A stretch of 34,126 nt of DNA from Tannerellaceae bacterium (GCA_031284375.1 JAISZY010000017.1:1-34126); one strand, 5' to 3'. Shown: positions 1 to 8,205, counted from the stretch's first letter. The notes: generated from the sequence alone by a model not told the origin. Program-made: numbers and translations.

Positions 1-326
1 CAATCTGCAATTTCGACGGCGATTTAATCTGCAATATTTGCGGACCGGCCTGGGGTCACAGAAACCACAAACACTCCTATTACAGTAGGGCAATATTTTG
101 CGGCGATAAGATTTATGCAACCTATCTGGGCAGTACACGCATTGACGAAGAAAAAATGCGAAGCATTTATCCCACCCAAATTCTCGTCTTCGACCTCCAA
201 GGCAATTATATCCAAACCTTAGACGTAGGCTTGCGTATCTCGGATCTCTGCTACGACGAAGAAAACAATCGCCTCCTTCTGGGTTTTGACGACGACATTC
301 AGTTCGGATACTTAGAGTTGGATTAA
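1..326 (+). CDS. 6-bladed beta-propeller protein, C-terminal part (5' end outside window)
   Basis: The frame is open from the first bases (first whole codon at position 3) to TAA at 324-326. The encoded end, about 107 residues, aligns residue by residue with the C-termini of the two complete propeller genes downstream, sharing CNFDG/CDFDG, FCGDKIYATYLG, YPTQILVFDLQGNYIQTLDV and the final FGYLELD. It is therefore the third member of a tandem family whose start lies left of the window. The next copy starts 10 bases after its stop, so the two are probably cotranscribed. Proteins of this kind are lipoprotein propellers common in Bacteroidales; their ligand is unknown. Confidence 0.85.
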   Translation, partial: ICNFDGDLICNICGPAWGHRNHKHSYYSRAIFCGDKIYATYLGSTRIDEEKMRSIYPTQILVFDLQGNYIQTLDVGLRISDLCYDEENNRLLLGFDDDIQFGYLELD

Positions 327-336
327 TAATAGAACA

Positions 337-1347
337 ATGAACAAACTTTTCCTCATCGCCCTATCGGCCCTCTTTTGTTTCAGTTGCACCGTTTCCAACG
401 AAACGGAAAAATACCAGCGTAGTCGCAACAATATCATCCACGTTCGGGATAAAGTAAAAGAAATCGCAATGGAGGAACCTTATATAAGTTCACTTAATAG
501 GATACATCTAATGGATAGATATTTTATTATTAACGATATTCAATCTTTCGACAAATACATTCATGTGTTCGACAAGAATACCTACAAATATATCACCGGC
601 ATTGTAAATAGAGGCCAAGGGCCTAATGAAATAGCCAGGATAGGACTCCTCTCGGTAGATGAACCTCGTCGTATGCTTTATGTACCCGACAACGGAAAAT
701 ACAAAATATTATCCTATCACTTAGACAGCGCATTGACCGATTCCGCTTATGTGCCGGGATTAAAAATGGCAATGGTGGAAGCCATATTTCCCGATTACAT
801 TCAATTTATCAACGATTCCATGGCTATTTGCCGAATTATCCAACCTATCGGAAATAATAACTTCCAACCGACGACAGGAAAACTAAACATACATACCGGC
901 CAAATAACGCTCATGCCATATGAGCATCCCAAGATAACGGGCAGAAAACGGTTCAGTGTAGAAGTGTCTTTGGAGCATAGATTGTATGTAGAATATCATC
1001 ATTATCGCGACCTGATAACGGTTTGTGATTTCGACGGCAATCTAATCTACAATATTTATGGCCCTGCATGGGGAAAGGAACGTAGCCGGAGACATGAATA
1101 TTATAGTACCGTAGTATTTTGCGGCGATAAGATTTATGCCACCTACCTGGGCGGAATAGGTATTGACAGAGAAAAAATGAAAGGCATTTATCCCACCCAA
1201 ATTCTCGTCTTCGACCTCCAAGGCAATTACATCCAAACCTTAGACGTCGGCTTGCATATCGAAGATCTCTGCTACGACTCGGAAAACAATCGCCTCCTTC
1301 TAAGTTTTGACGACGAGATTCAGTTCGGATATTTAGAACTGGATTAA
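337..1347 (+). CDS. 6-bladed beta-propeller lipoprotein (BF3664-like family)
   Basis: This 336-residue protein starts with a lipoprotein signal (basic start, hydrophobic run, lipobox FSC with the lipidated Cys at 17). The rest is beta-rich with repeated blade-like motifs: IVNRGQGPNEIARIG near residue 88, VDEPRRMLYVPDNGKYKILSY near 107 and LVFDLQGNYIQTLDV near 290. Length and pattern fit the Bacteroidales 6-bladed beta-propeller lipoproteins (TolB-like), probably facing the periplasm or cell surface. It follows the preceding propeller copy by 10 bases. Its last 82 residues are identical to those of the propeller at 2697-3704 although the middle parts differ, which suggests gene conversion. The biochemical role is not known; association with NVEALA peptides is seen here and is recurrent in the order. 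Confidence 0.85.
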   Translation: MNKLFLIALSALFCFSCTVSNETEKYQRSRNNIIHVRDKVKEIAMEEPYISSLNRIHLMDRYFIINDIQSFDKYIHVFDKNTYKYITGIVNRGQGPNEIARIGLLSVDEPRRMLYVPDNGKYKILSYHLDSALTDSAYVPGLKMAMVEAIFPDYIQFINDSMAICRIIQPIGNNNFQPTTGKLNIHTGQITLMPYEHPKITGRKRFSVEVSLEHRLYVEYHHYRDLITVCDFDGNLIYNIYGPAWGKERSRRHEYYSTVVFCGDKIYATYLGGIGIDREKMKGIYPTQILVFDLQGNYIQTLDVGLHIEDLCYDSENNRLLLSFDDEIQFGYLELD

Positions 1348-1646
1348 AGGGAGTTTACCATCCTTCTGCATACAGATATCATGCATAGCAGCGTCCTTTC
1401 TTTTGTGATAGGTAATACGCCCAAGACTTCTTTCCCCTGATTTCAGGCCTGCGTCAAATTATACAGCAATGATTGGCCTTCCGTTGGAGCTTTCCAATTC
1501 CTATGAATGATGTGGCACGCGCGTTTGGGGTTCAAACCCCAGCGTGGCAACCATGTTTCGGGTTATTAAATCTAATAAAGTGTCGTTCGCCGAATGTTGA
1601 GGAGTAGCAAAAGTTCACGTAAAAAAAATAAATACAATCATAATGT
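1348..1646. other. gap without a credible gene
   Basis: This is roughly 300 bases between the propeller gene and the next promoter. The only structure I see is a small hairpin at about 1525-1540 (TGGGGT, loop TCAA, ACCCCA) with no T-run, so it is not a clear terminator. Short open stretches on both strands are broken by stops and match nothing I recognise. Confidence 0.4.
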
Positions 1647-1676
1647 TTTGCTGTTTGAATAAATTTCATACATTTG
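1647..1676 (+). promoter_or_regulatory. Bacteroidetes-type promoter before the CxxC lipoprotein
   Basis: TACATTTG at 1669-1676 fits the Bacteroidetes -7 consensus TAnnTTTG. TTTG at 1647-1650 stands 18 bases upstream as the -33 element. Transcription would start near 1683, giving a short leader before the ATG at 1699. Confidence 0.65.
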
Positions 1677-1698
1677 CAACCAAAACAAACTCTACGAT

Positions 1699-2301
1699 AT
1701 GAAAACGAAAATAGCAATGTTCGCAATCTTACTCATCTTCTTTTCGTGCAAAAAAGATGATACCAAAAAAGAACTTTCCATTCTGGTAAAAGAATGGCAG
1801 GGGAAAGAAATCGTTTTTCCGGACAGCCTTGTTTTTACCCGCTATGCCGCCGATACGATAGATTACCGGATACCCGATTCTGAGTACAAAGTGCTGGCCT
1901 ATGTAGATTCGGTGGGTTGTACGGAATGTGTTCTTAATCTGCAATCCTGGATAAACTTTATCGAAAGCGTAGATACGCTGACCGATGCTACGATACCCTT
2001 CCTCTTTTTCTTTCATCCCAAGGAAGGAGGCGAAGAAGACATTTATTATTTATTGGAAATGTACCGGTTTGAATTGCCGGTATGTGTAGATATGGAAGAT
2101 AAGCTGAACAGGTTGAATAAATTCCCTGAAAACAGTAATTTCCATTTTTTCCTTTTGGATAAAAACAACAAAGTGCTTGTGGCAGGGAATCCTGTTTATA
2201 GCGATTCGATGAAGAAGTTGTATGTAGAACAATTAAAACAACAAGAAACAGAGGAGGTATTCCTTACCCCTCAACCGGAGGAGGCGCTAAAGGAAAGATA
2301 A
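1699..2301 (+). CDS. thioredoxin-fold-like lipoprotein with CxxC motif
   Basis: This is a 200-residue protein with a lipoprotein signal ending in FFSC (Cys17). A segment resembling the start of a thioredoxin fold (KVLAYVDSVGCTECVLNL) carries Cys74 and Cys77 as a CxxC pair, placed after a beta strand as in TlpA/ResA-type proteins. Downstream are IPFLFFFHPKEG and FHFFLLDKNNKVLVAGNP, the latter matching the late strand pair of a thioredoxin domain. A membrane-anchored thiol-disulfide role in the periplasm is likely, but substrate and direction (oxidant or reductant) cannot be read. It has its own promoter and lies 80 bases before the Cys-rich NVEALA peptide gene, so that peptide is a plausible substrate (inference). 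The acidic, Gln-rich tail beyond residue 180 is not part of the fold. Confidence 0.7.
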   Translation: MKTKIAMFAILLIFFSCKKDDTKKELSILVKEWQGKEIVFPDSLVFTRYAADTIDYRIPDSEYKVLAYVDSVGCTECVLNLQSWINFIESVDTLTDATIPFLFFFHPKEGGEEDIYYLLEMYRFELPVCVDMEDKLNRLNKFPENSNFHFFLLDKNNKVLVAGNPVYSDSMKKLYVEQLKQQETEEVFLTPQPEEALKER

Positions 2302-2381
2302 AGAACCATTGCTTTTGCCGAACAATAGTAGGCAAGACGCGGAATAGATTAGAATTATAAACAAATTTAAAATTTAAGAAT

Positions 2382-2612
2382 ATGAAAAAGAAAATTATTA
2401 TTATTTCAAGTGTGATGTGTTTGGCTTTGGCTGCCGGTTTATTCTTTGGCCAAAGCAAAGATGAAGTGTCCCTGTCGGGTTTGGCTAAGGACAATGTGGA
2501 AGCATTGGCCGATGGGTATTGCCCGAATGGCTGTACTGATGGTGGTGGCGGTTGTGATTGCAACGGTTGGCATGACTGTTATCATGAATATCAATGGCCA
2601 CAACCGGAGTGA
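2382..2612 (+). CDS. NVEALA-family secreted Cys-rich peptide
   Basis: This is a 76-residue precursor. Residues 1-22 form a signal-like segment (KKK then a hydrophobic run), followed by a polar linker and the sequence DNVEALAD, which contains the diagnostic NVEALA motif at residues 38-43. If cleavage follows this motif, the mature part is 33 residues and has five cysteines in a Gly-rich stretch (YCPNGC, GGGGCDC, HDC) followed by an aromatic tail ending in WPQPE. NVEALA is a recognised Bacteroidales leader family of unknown function. The gene sits between a CxxC lipoprotein and a beta-propeller gene and is closed by a strong terminator. The odd cysteine count leaves one thiol free for a partner, a metal or a dimer. 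Confidence 0.85.
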   Translation: MKKKIIIISSVMCLALAAGLFFGQSKDEVSLSGLAKDNVEALADGYCPNGCTDGGGGCDCNGWHDCYHEYQWPQPE

Positions 2613-2620
2613 TAATATTT

Positions 2621-2660
2621 AAAGGGTGTTGCTTTTTGAAAGGAGCAACACCCTTTCTTT
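2621..2660 (+). terminator. intrinsic terminator after the NVEALA gene
   Basis: A perfect 13-bp stem (AAAGGGTGTTGCT at 2621-2633, AGCAACACCCTTT at 2644-2656) with a 10-base loop runs into T-rich sequence. It begins 8 bases after the NVEALA stop codon. Confidence 0.85.
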
Positions 2661-2696
2661 ACCTTCATTATAAATACATAAATATATTAAATGACC

Positions 2697-3704
2697 ATGA
2701 ACAAATTTTGGTGTATCATATTCGTGCTTTCATGCTGCAGTTGCACGGTTTCCAACGAAACGGAGAAGTATCAGCATACGCGCAACAATATCATCCACGT
2801 GCGGGATAAAGTAATAGAAATTCCAATGGAAGAGCCTCTTATTAGTTCCCTCAACAGATTATACATGATGGATAATTATTTAATGATTAAAGATGTAAAA
2901 TCGTTAGGTAAACTTATCCACCTCTTTGATAAAAATAACTTCAGCTATATAGCCGGCATTGTGAACAGAGGACAAGGCCCCAGGGAAATAGCCAATATGG
3001 GCCATATCGCCATTGATGAAACCCATCGTATGTTTTATATATCCGACCACGGCAAAAACAAAATATTTTCTTATCATTTGGATCATGTACTAAGCGATTC
3101 TTCTTACATTCCGGGAGTAAAAATGGAAATGAATGAAAGCATATTCCCCGATTACTATCAAATGATTGATGACTCCATTTCTATTTGCAGGACTATACAA
3201 CGTATAGGAAATGGCAACTTCAAACCGGCGGCAGGAAAACTAAACATGAATACGGGCGAAATTACGCTTATGCCATACGAGCATCCCAAGATTACAGGCA
3301 GGAAGCGGAGCAGTATCGTTGTTTCCTCAGAGAATAAATTATATGTAGAATATTACCACAATCACGACCTGATGACGATTTGTGATTTCGATGGTAATCT
3401 AATCTGTAATATATATGGTACTGCATGGAAAAATGAAAACGACATAGTGAATAAATATTACAGTACGGTAGTATTTTGCGGCGATAAGATTTATGCCACC
3501 TACCTGGGAGGAATAGGTATTGACAGAGAAAAAATGAAAGGCATTTATCCCACCCAAATTCTCGTCTTCGACCTCCAGGGCAATTATATCCAAACCTTGG
3601 ATGTAGGATTGCATATCGAAGATCTCTGCTACGACTCGGAAAACAATCGCCTCCTTCTGAGTTTTGACGACGAGATACAGTTCGGATATTTGGAGCTGGA
3701 TTAA
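2697..3704 (+). CDS. 6-bladed beta-propeller lipoprotein, paralogue
   Basis: This is a 335-residue lipoprotein (signal ending CCSC, then TVSNETEKYQ as in the 337-1347 paralogue). An ATG two codons upstream (2691) is possible, but the paralogue begins MNK, which favours 2697. Blade motifs IVNRGQGPREIANMG and ISDHGKNKIFSYHLD match the family. The last 82 residues are identical to the 337-1347 protein, whereas residues in the middle (around 150-260) differ at many positions, so variation is concentrated in part of the propeller. It follows the NVEALA terminator and so needs its own promoter; I found no clear one in the AT-rich 2660-2696 interval. The ligand is unknown. Confidence 0.85.
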   Translation: MNKFWCIIFVLSCCSCTVSNETEKYQHTRNNIIHVRDKVIEIPMEEPLISSLNRLYMMDNYLMIKDVKSLGKLIHLFDKNNFSYIAGIVNRGQGPREIANMGHIAIDETHRMFYISDHGKNKIFSYHLDHVLSDSSYIPGVKMEMNESIFPDYYQMIDDSISICRTIQRIGNGNFKPAAGKLNMNTGEITLMPYEHPKITGRKRSSIVVSSENKLYVEYYHNHDLMTICDFDGNLICNIYGTAWKNENDIVNKYYSTVVFCGDKIYATYLGGIGIDREKMKGIYPTQILVFDLQGNYIQTLDVGLHIEDLCYDSENNRLLLSFDDEIQFGYLELD

Positions 3705-3733
3705 AAGCTCCATACTACTTGTACGAAGGTCGC

Positions 3734-4037
3734 GCAAAAAATCTAAAACGCCACACTGCCGGTTTGAAGGGTTCGACGAAAATCTAAAACACCATACTAT
3801 CGGTTTGAAGGATTCGACAAAAATCTAAAACACCAAACTGCCGGTTTGAAGATTTCGCCGAAAATCTAAAACGCCCCACAAGTAGTGGGGAGGGTTCGCC
3901 GAAAATCTAAAACGCCATACAAGTAGTGGGGAGATTTCGCCGAAAATCCAAAACGCCATACTGCCGGTGCGAAGGTTTCGACAAAAATCCAAAACGTCAT
4001 ACTACCGGTATGATGGGTTCGACAAAAAAATCTAAGG
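3734..4037. repeat. 41-bp imperfect tandem repeat array (7 copies plus partial ends)
   Basis: Seven units of exactly 41 bp start at 3734, 3775, 3816, 3857, 3898, 3939 and 3980. A partial unit follows from 4021 and a degenerate partial unit precedes (about 3706-3733). Each unit has a conserved head (GAAAATCTAAAACGCC or close) and tail (AAGGGTTCG or GAGATTTCG) around a variable middle. In two units the middle is an AAGTAGTGGGG type, elsewhere a CTGCCGGTTTG type. Unit 4 can form CCCCAC-loop-GTGGGG and unit 7 CATAC-loop-GTATG. No frame stays open with sensible coding. The array fills the gap between the propeller gene and the signal peptidase promoter. Confidence 0.9.
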
Positions 4038-4066
4038 AAGGAAAATATTCCGTATCCTGCTTGCGG

Positions 4067-4095
4067 CTTGCTTTACGGGGAAAATCATACATTTG
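4067..4095 (+). promoter_or_regulatory. promoter before signal peptidase I
   Basis: TACATTTG at 4088-4095 matches the -7 consensus. CTTG at 4067-4070 is a weak -33 element 17 bases upstream. The start codon at 4147 lies about 50 bases downstream. Confidence 0.5.
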
Positions 4096-4146
4096 TTCCT
4101 GAATAAAAAAGGAAACGTAGAACTTGATGATTGAAAGGGATTCCTG

Positions 4147-4971
4147 ATGAGTAAGAGAGACAACATACTTCGTATCGGCATAAATATTTTGTTTTATGCC
4201 TGTGTAGCGGTGATTATCTGGTTATTCCTGCACGTATTTTTCTATGCCTCCTTCCGGGTGCCCACGGGGTCGATGGAGCCGGAAATATGGCCGGGAGATT
4301 ATGTGTTGGTCAATAAGTTAATCCTTGGCGCGAGGTTGTTCAACCTTATGCCCACCTTGCGTCTGGAGCAGGTAGACATCCATCGGGCGCCGGGAATAAG
4401 AAAAATCAGGCGCAACGACGTCGTTGTTTTTAATACGCCTTATCCGCACTCGGAAGAACGGATGGAAATGCACATCCTCAAGTACCTCATTAAGCGTTGT
4501 GTCGGCTTGCCCGGCGACAGCCTGCGGATAGAGAACGGTTATTACCGGGTTGAAGGCGTAGACGAACCGTTAGGCAATCCGGAGCAACAGCGCCTTCGTC
4601 CGGAAAACCGTTGGCCGGGTAATTTATACGAACCTGTTCGTAGTTGTATCCCCGCCAAGGGCGACACGGTTCCGATGAACCGGGAACATTACATTTTATA
4701 CAAATCCCTCATTGAGTGGGAAACAAAAGGTGAGTTAACGCTCCGGGAGGATACGAACGTTTACCTGAACAACCGCCTTATCCGTAACTATATCTTTGAT
4801 TGCGACTATTATTTTATGGCCGGCGACAATGTTCAAAATTCAATCGATTCGCGCTATTGGGGATTGGTACCGGGCGACTACATCGTAGGTAAAGCCTGGT
4901 TGATATGGAAGTCCGAAGATTCTTATACGAACAAGTTCCGTTGGAATCGCTGGATGAAACAAATAAAATAG
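4147..4971 (+). CDS. lepB: signal peptidase I (S26 family)
   Basis: This 274-residue protein has one N-terminal membrane segment (about residues 14-34) followed by the S26A box RVPTGSMEPEI with the nucleophile Ser42. The catalytic Lys is Lys116 in LIKRCVGLPGDS, and box E is GDNVQNSIDSRYWGLV near 230. It cleaves signal peptides of exported proteins at the periplasmic face of the inner membrane. Bacteroidales usually have several copies. This one sits next to an NVEALA peptide and propeller lipoproteins rather than a housekeeping locus, so it may be a dedicated enzyme for the local peptide (inference). An insertion between the Ser and Lys boxes (residues 66-90) and a long loop after residue 130 are typical of this order. 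It ends in TAG, showing that TAG is a normal stop here. Confidence 0.9.
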   Translation: MSKRDNILRIGINILFYACVAVIIWLFLHVFFYASFRVPTGSMEPEIWPGDYVLVNKLILGARLFNLMPTLRLEQVDIHRAPGIRKIRRNDVVVFNTPYPHSEERMEMHILKYLIKRCVGLPGDSLRIENGYYRVEGVDEPLGNPEQQRLRPENRWPGNLYEPVRSCIPAKGDTVPMNREHYILYKSLIEWETKGELTLREDTNVYLNNRLIRNYIFDCDYYFMAGDNVQNSIDSRYWGLVPGDYIVGKAWLIWKSEDSYTNKFRWNRWMKQIK

Positions 4972-5001
4972 GAGGAAAGCTCCATATTTGCTCCCCTCCT
5001 A
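4969..5001 (+). terminator. possible terminator hairpin after signal peptidase
   Basis: TAGGAGG (4969-4975) pairs with CCTCCTA (4995-5001) around a 19-base loop. It overlaps the stop codon and lacks a clean T-run, so it is a weak candidate in the space between two convergent genes. Confidence 0.35.
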
Positions 5002-5036
5002 CTCGTTCTGCTTATGTCACCTAAAAAAAAAACTTC

Positions 5037-6512
5037 TTATCGAGGCATATCTACCAGCTTCCAGCCTTCGCGATAGTTATGCTTGATCAGCCCTGTGGCA
5101 AACGCTTTTGCATTTACGGGGTCTGTCCATATTTTGTTGAATTTCTGGTCTCCGTCCACAATTTTGAAGTCGTCTTTGATGAGGATTTTGATTTCTTCAT
5201 TGTCGGCGATATTGGTAAACTGCATATTTTCGCCATCCCAGAGCAATTCTTTGTTCAAGGTTTGCAAACGAACGGCCAATACGCCCATCACTACCATTTC
5301 GTTGAACGGGCCGGATTCGGAGAAGTCGGATTTTGTAAGCACCCTGCCGGCGGCGCTTTCTTTACAAGCGCGGATCCAGTCTTTTTCGTGTGCGCCCCGG
5401 CCGGACACGCGGCGTTGCGACTGTGGAACGTTCGGAACACGTCCGGAGAGCAACCATGGTCTGGCTCCGTAGCAACCGCAGATTAGCGTATCTTTCGTAC
5501 CGTGGAAAGCTACATATCCGCCTTGTACGTTCATTTCTTTTCCTGCGGGGAATCCTTCCGGTCTGTCGGGTTTCAAACCGCCGTCGTACCAATGCACTTC
5601 TACTTCGGGCATCGCTACTTTGGGCATATTATCTCGGGCGGGATAGATTAGCTTCACGTGCTGGGCTTGCGGTGCGCAGTCTTGCAGCAATAGCGTAGAA
5701 GAACCTTGCACTTTGATGGGGTATCCTAATTTTAAGGATTTGAATACCGGATGCAGGATATGACAAGCCATATCGCCCAAAGCTCCCGTACCGTAATCCC
5801 ACCATCCGCGCCAGTTCCAGGGGTGGTAGATGTTGTTGTAGGGTTTCAACCGGGCCGGTCCTGTAAACAAATCCCAGTTCAGCGTAGAAGGAACTTTGTC
5901 TGCTTTTTCGGGCACGTTCAATCCTTGCGGCCAGATAGGACGGTCGGTAAAGGCTTCCACTTTGCGTACTTCGCCTATTTCGCCGTTCCAAATCCATTCG
6001 CACATCAGGTCTACGCCTTCGGCGGAAGAGCCTTGGTTTCCCATCTGGGTAGCCACTTTGTATTTGGCGGCCAGTTTGGTGAGCAAGCGTGATTCGTACA
6101 CCGAGTGTGTGAGCGGTTTTTGTACATAGACGTGTTTTCCCAACGTCATAGCATCGGAAGCGATGATGGCGTGGGTATGGTCGGCGGTGGCAACCAATAC
6201 GGCGTCGATATCTTTTCCTAATTCATCGAACAGCTTCCTGTAATCCCAGTATTTCTTTGCCTGCGGGTAGGCTTCAAATACTTTTTTCGAATATTTCCAG
6301 TCGATATCGCAGAGGGCTACGATATTTTCTTCCGCCATATTCGTCAGATTGCTGTTTCCCATACCTCCAATACCTACGCCGGCAATGTTCAGTTTGTCCG
6401 ACGGGGCTGTGTATCCATGACTTTTCCCAAGAATTGTGTTTGGGACAATGGTTAATGCCGCGGCTGCTGCGGCGCCTTTTTGAATAAAAGATCTTCTTGA
6501 AATGTTGTCCAT
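5037..6512 (-). CDS. Gfo/Idh/MocA family oxidoreductase with Tat signal
   Basis: This 491-residue protein opens with a twin-arginine signal (ISRRSFIQKGAAAAA), so it is probably exported folded with its cofactor. The Rossmann fold follows: GVGIGGMGNSNL at 45-56, CDIDWKYSKK, then VATADHTHAIIASDAM and GKHVYVQKPLT, where the family EKP motif reads QKP with the Lys kept. The rest is the C-terminal substrate domain (WYDGG, GCYGARPWLL). Members use bound or free NAD(P) on sugars, inositols and related polyols; the substrate here cannot be named. It lies 124 bases downstream of susD on the same strand, behind a terminator, so it may be a functional partner of the transporter with partly separate expression. 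Length is normal for the Tat-signal subgroup. Confidence 0.88.
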   Translation of the reverse strand: MDNISRRSFIQKGAAAAAALTIVPNTILGKSHGYTAPSDKLNIAGVGIGGMGNSNLTNMAEENIVALCDIDWKYSKKVFEAYPQAKKYWDYRKLFDELGKDIDAVLVATADHTHAIIASDAMTLGKHVYVQKPLTHSVYESRLLTKLAAKYKVATQMGNQGSSAEGVDLMCEWIWNGEIGEVRKVEAFTDRPIWPQGLNVPEKADKVPSTLNWDLFTGPARLKPYNNIYHPWNWRGWWDYGTGALGDMACHILHPVFKSLKLGYPIKVQGSSTLLLQDCAPQAQHVKLIYPARDNMPKVAMPEVEVHWYDGGLKPDRPEGFPAGKEMNVQGGYVAFHGTKDTLICGCYGARPWLLSGRVPNVPQSQRRVSGRGAHEKDWIRACKESAAGRVLTKSDFSESGPFNEMVVMGVLAVRLQTLNKELLWDGENMQFTNIADNEEIKILIKDDFKIVDGDQKFNKIWTDPVNAKAFATGLIKHNYREGWKLVDMPR

Positions 6513-6570
6513 AATAATAGATTGTTTTAAGAAATTAATAGTACAAAATAACGTAAGATATTAAAAACAC

Positions 6571-6603
6571 TGAAAAAACTGTCTCCCCCGAAAGAGAGAC
6601 AGT
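6571..6603 (-). terminator. terminator after susD
   Basis: GAGACAGT/ACTGTCTC (6596-6603 with 6578-6585) form an 8-bp stem. On the minus strand it is followed at once by TTTTTTCAGTG. It separates susCD from the oxidoreductase gene. Confidence 0.7.
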
Positions 6604-6636
6604 AGTTTTCGTTTGCAAATATAAAATTATTTTGAA

Positions 6637-8184
6637 TCAAAATGCAGGATAACCCGGATTTTGTACTAATTTATTATTCGTTTGCCAGGCGTCTTGTGGA
6701 ATAGGGAATAATAAGCGGTATTCCGGCGATTTGTTTGCCCGGAGGTAAGCCGGTTCGAGGAATTTACCGAAACGGATCATATCTTGCCGTGTAAGGTTTT
6801 CCCAGGCCAGTTCCAAGCGTCTTTCCAGGTAGAGGTTGTCCAGCGTGGCGGCGGTATAGTTGTTTTCCGCATTGCCGAATCCTCGTTCGCGAATCACATT
6901 AATCAACCGGGTTGCTTCCGCATTGTTTTGTCCCAGACGGAGCAAGGCTTCCGCTTTCATCAGATACACGTCGGCCAGGCGGAAGATGGCGAAATCGTTT
7001 TCTTGGTCCGAGCTGGCCAATCCTACTTCGTACTCCCATTTGTTTACGCGTGCGCCGTCTTCCTGATTCACTTCACCCCATTCGGTTCCTTCTTTCAGCG
7101 TGCCGTCCAGCATGGTGAAGTCTATTGTATGGATAAGTGGCCGGGTGTGGGCGGTAATCAGCACTTCGCCTGTGGCCGGGTCTATCATCGGGCCAATCAG
7201 GAAGGAACCGGTTTTACGTTTGTCGGCGTCGTCGAATTGTTTCACATAGTCCGGCTGTGCGCTGATGCCGTTCCAGGTTCCTTGCGTCATACCCAGGGCT
7301 ACGGGGTCGAGGTAGTGCAGCGTCCGGTTGTGCAGGTGGTTTCCTCCGTCCGATTTACCGAAACTAATCGGGAAAATCGTTTCTTTAGAGTTTTGATTGT
7401 TCACCACAAAGCTGGCTTTCCAATCCGGCTCGATGATGTATCCCAATTCCATCACTTTGTCGCAAGCGTCTATTACTCCCTGCCAGTTCGGCGCGCCGTT
7501 CCATACTTCCGCATTCAGGTACATTTTGGCCAAGAGGGTATAGGCTACGCCTTTGGTAAACTTCCCATAGCTGCTTGACGTAACGTCGTCTCTCAATACG
7601 TCCTTAATGGCATTCAGTTCGTCTATCACGAATTTGTACAAGTCTTTTCTCTGCGTCATACCCGGCAGTTCCGTATTATTGTAGTCGATTGTTAAGGGAG
7701 CATTTCCGAAATTGTCAATCAGCATATAATACCAGAAAGCCCTTACGCCGCGTATTTCGGCCAGAGTTCTCGCCTTGAGGTCGGCGTCCATATTGGCGCT
7801 TTCTATGATGTTATACACCTGATTGCAGGTAGATACACCTTGTGTGCAGGCATTCCATGAGTTTTTCACCGGGTTGGTACGGGCTGTCCATGTGTGTAAT
7901 TTTATTTCCATGTGAGCGCCGCCGTCCCACCAGTCTCCTCCTCGCCGGGTAGGAGTAATCGCCATATCGGCCGATTCTTCGATCAAACAGAAGAAGTCGC
8001 CCGGCCATATATCTTTCAGTTTTTTGTATATAGGCGCGATAATGGAGTTGATTTGCGCATCTGTTTTCCCAAATTCGCTTGCCGGAACCGAGTCGTACAC
8101 ATCTTCGTCGAGATTTGTACAAGCCGTCGTGCCCCATACAAAGGCGCACGCTGTGATCAACGATAATATATGTATTTTTTTCAT
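6637..8184 (-). CDS. RagB/SusD family nutrient-binding lipoprotein
   Basis: This is a 515-residue lipoprotein (signal ending TTAC, Cys22, then TNLDEDVYD). It shows SusD hallmarks: an early helical TPR-like region (ACTQGVSTCNQVYNIIESAN, ARTLAEIRGVRAFWYYMLID), GDNFGNAP-like and RKDLYKFVIDELN segments, and the C-terminal FAIFRLADVYLMKAEALLRLG with a final RRLELAWENLTRQDMIRFGK region. SusD proteins cap the SusC pore on the cell surface and bind the imported nutrient. The gene follows susC by 21 bases and is its partner. No glycoside hydrolase or sulfatase lies alongside, so the substrate is not indicated. Confidence 0.93.
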   Translation of the reverse strand: MKKIHILSLITACAFVWGTTACTNLDEDVYDSVPASEFGKTDAQINSIIAPIYKKLKDIWPGDFFCLIEESADMAITPTRRGGDWWDGGAHMEIKLHTWTARTNPVKNSWNACTQGVSTCNQVYNIIESANMDADLKARTLAEIRGVRAFWYYMLIDNFGNAPLTIDYNNTELPGMTQRKDLYKFVIDELNAIKDVLRDDVTSSSYGKFTKGVAYTLLAKMYLNAEVWNGAPNWQGVIDACDKVMELGYIIEPDWKASFVVNNQNSKETIFPISFGKSDGGNHLHNRTLHYLDPVALGMTQGTWNGISAQPDYVKQFDDADKRKTGSFLIGPMIDPATGEVLITAHTRPLIHTIDFTMLDGTLKEGTEWGEVNQEDGARVNKWEYEVGLASSDQENDFAIFRLADVYLMKAEALLRLGQNNAEATRLINVIRERGFGNAENNYTAATLDNLYLERRLELAWENLTRQDMIRFGKFLEPAYLRANKSPEYRLLFPIPQDAWQTNNKLVQNPGYPAF

Positions 8185-8205
8185 ATTCTTAATTCGTTTA
8201 ATGTG

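Noticed and set aside
1348-1520. Minus-strand remnant of a protein gene (translation containing GQSLLYNLTQA)
   Set aside because: Stops interrupt it and I could not tie it to any family; chance is as likely.
1518-1552. tRNA fragment or attachment site suggested by GGGGTTCAAACCCC
   Set aside because: The loop is one base short for a T-arm and no acceptor, anticodon or D-arm can be drawn; it is only a small hairpin.
3734-4037. CRISPR array
   Set aside because: Units are contiguous 41-bp tandem copies with similar middles; there are no unique spacers of regular length between constant repeats and no cas genes.
6784-7578. 264-codon plus-strand frame opposite susD
   Set aside because: It overlaps the well-supported SusD frame and has no recognisable features.
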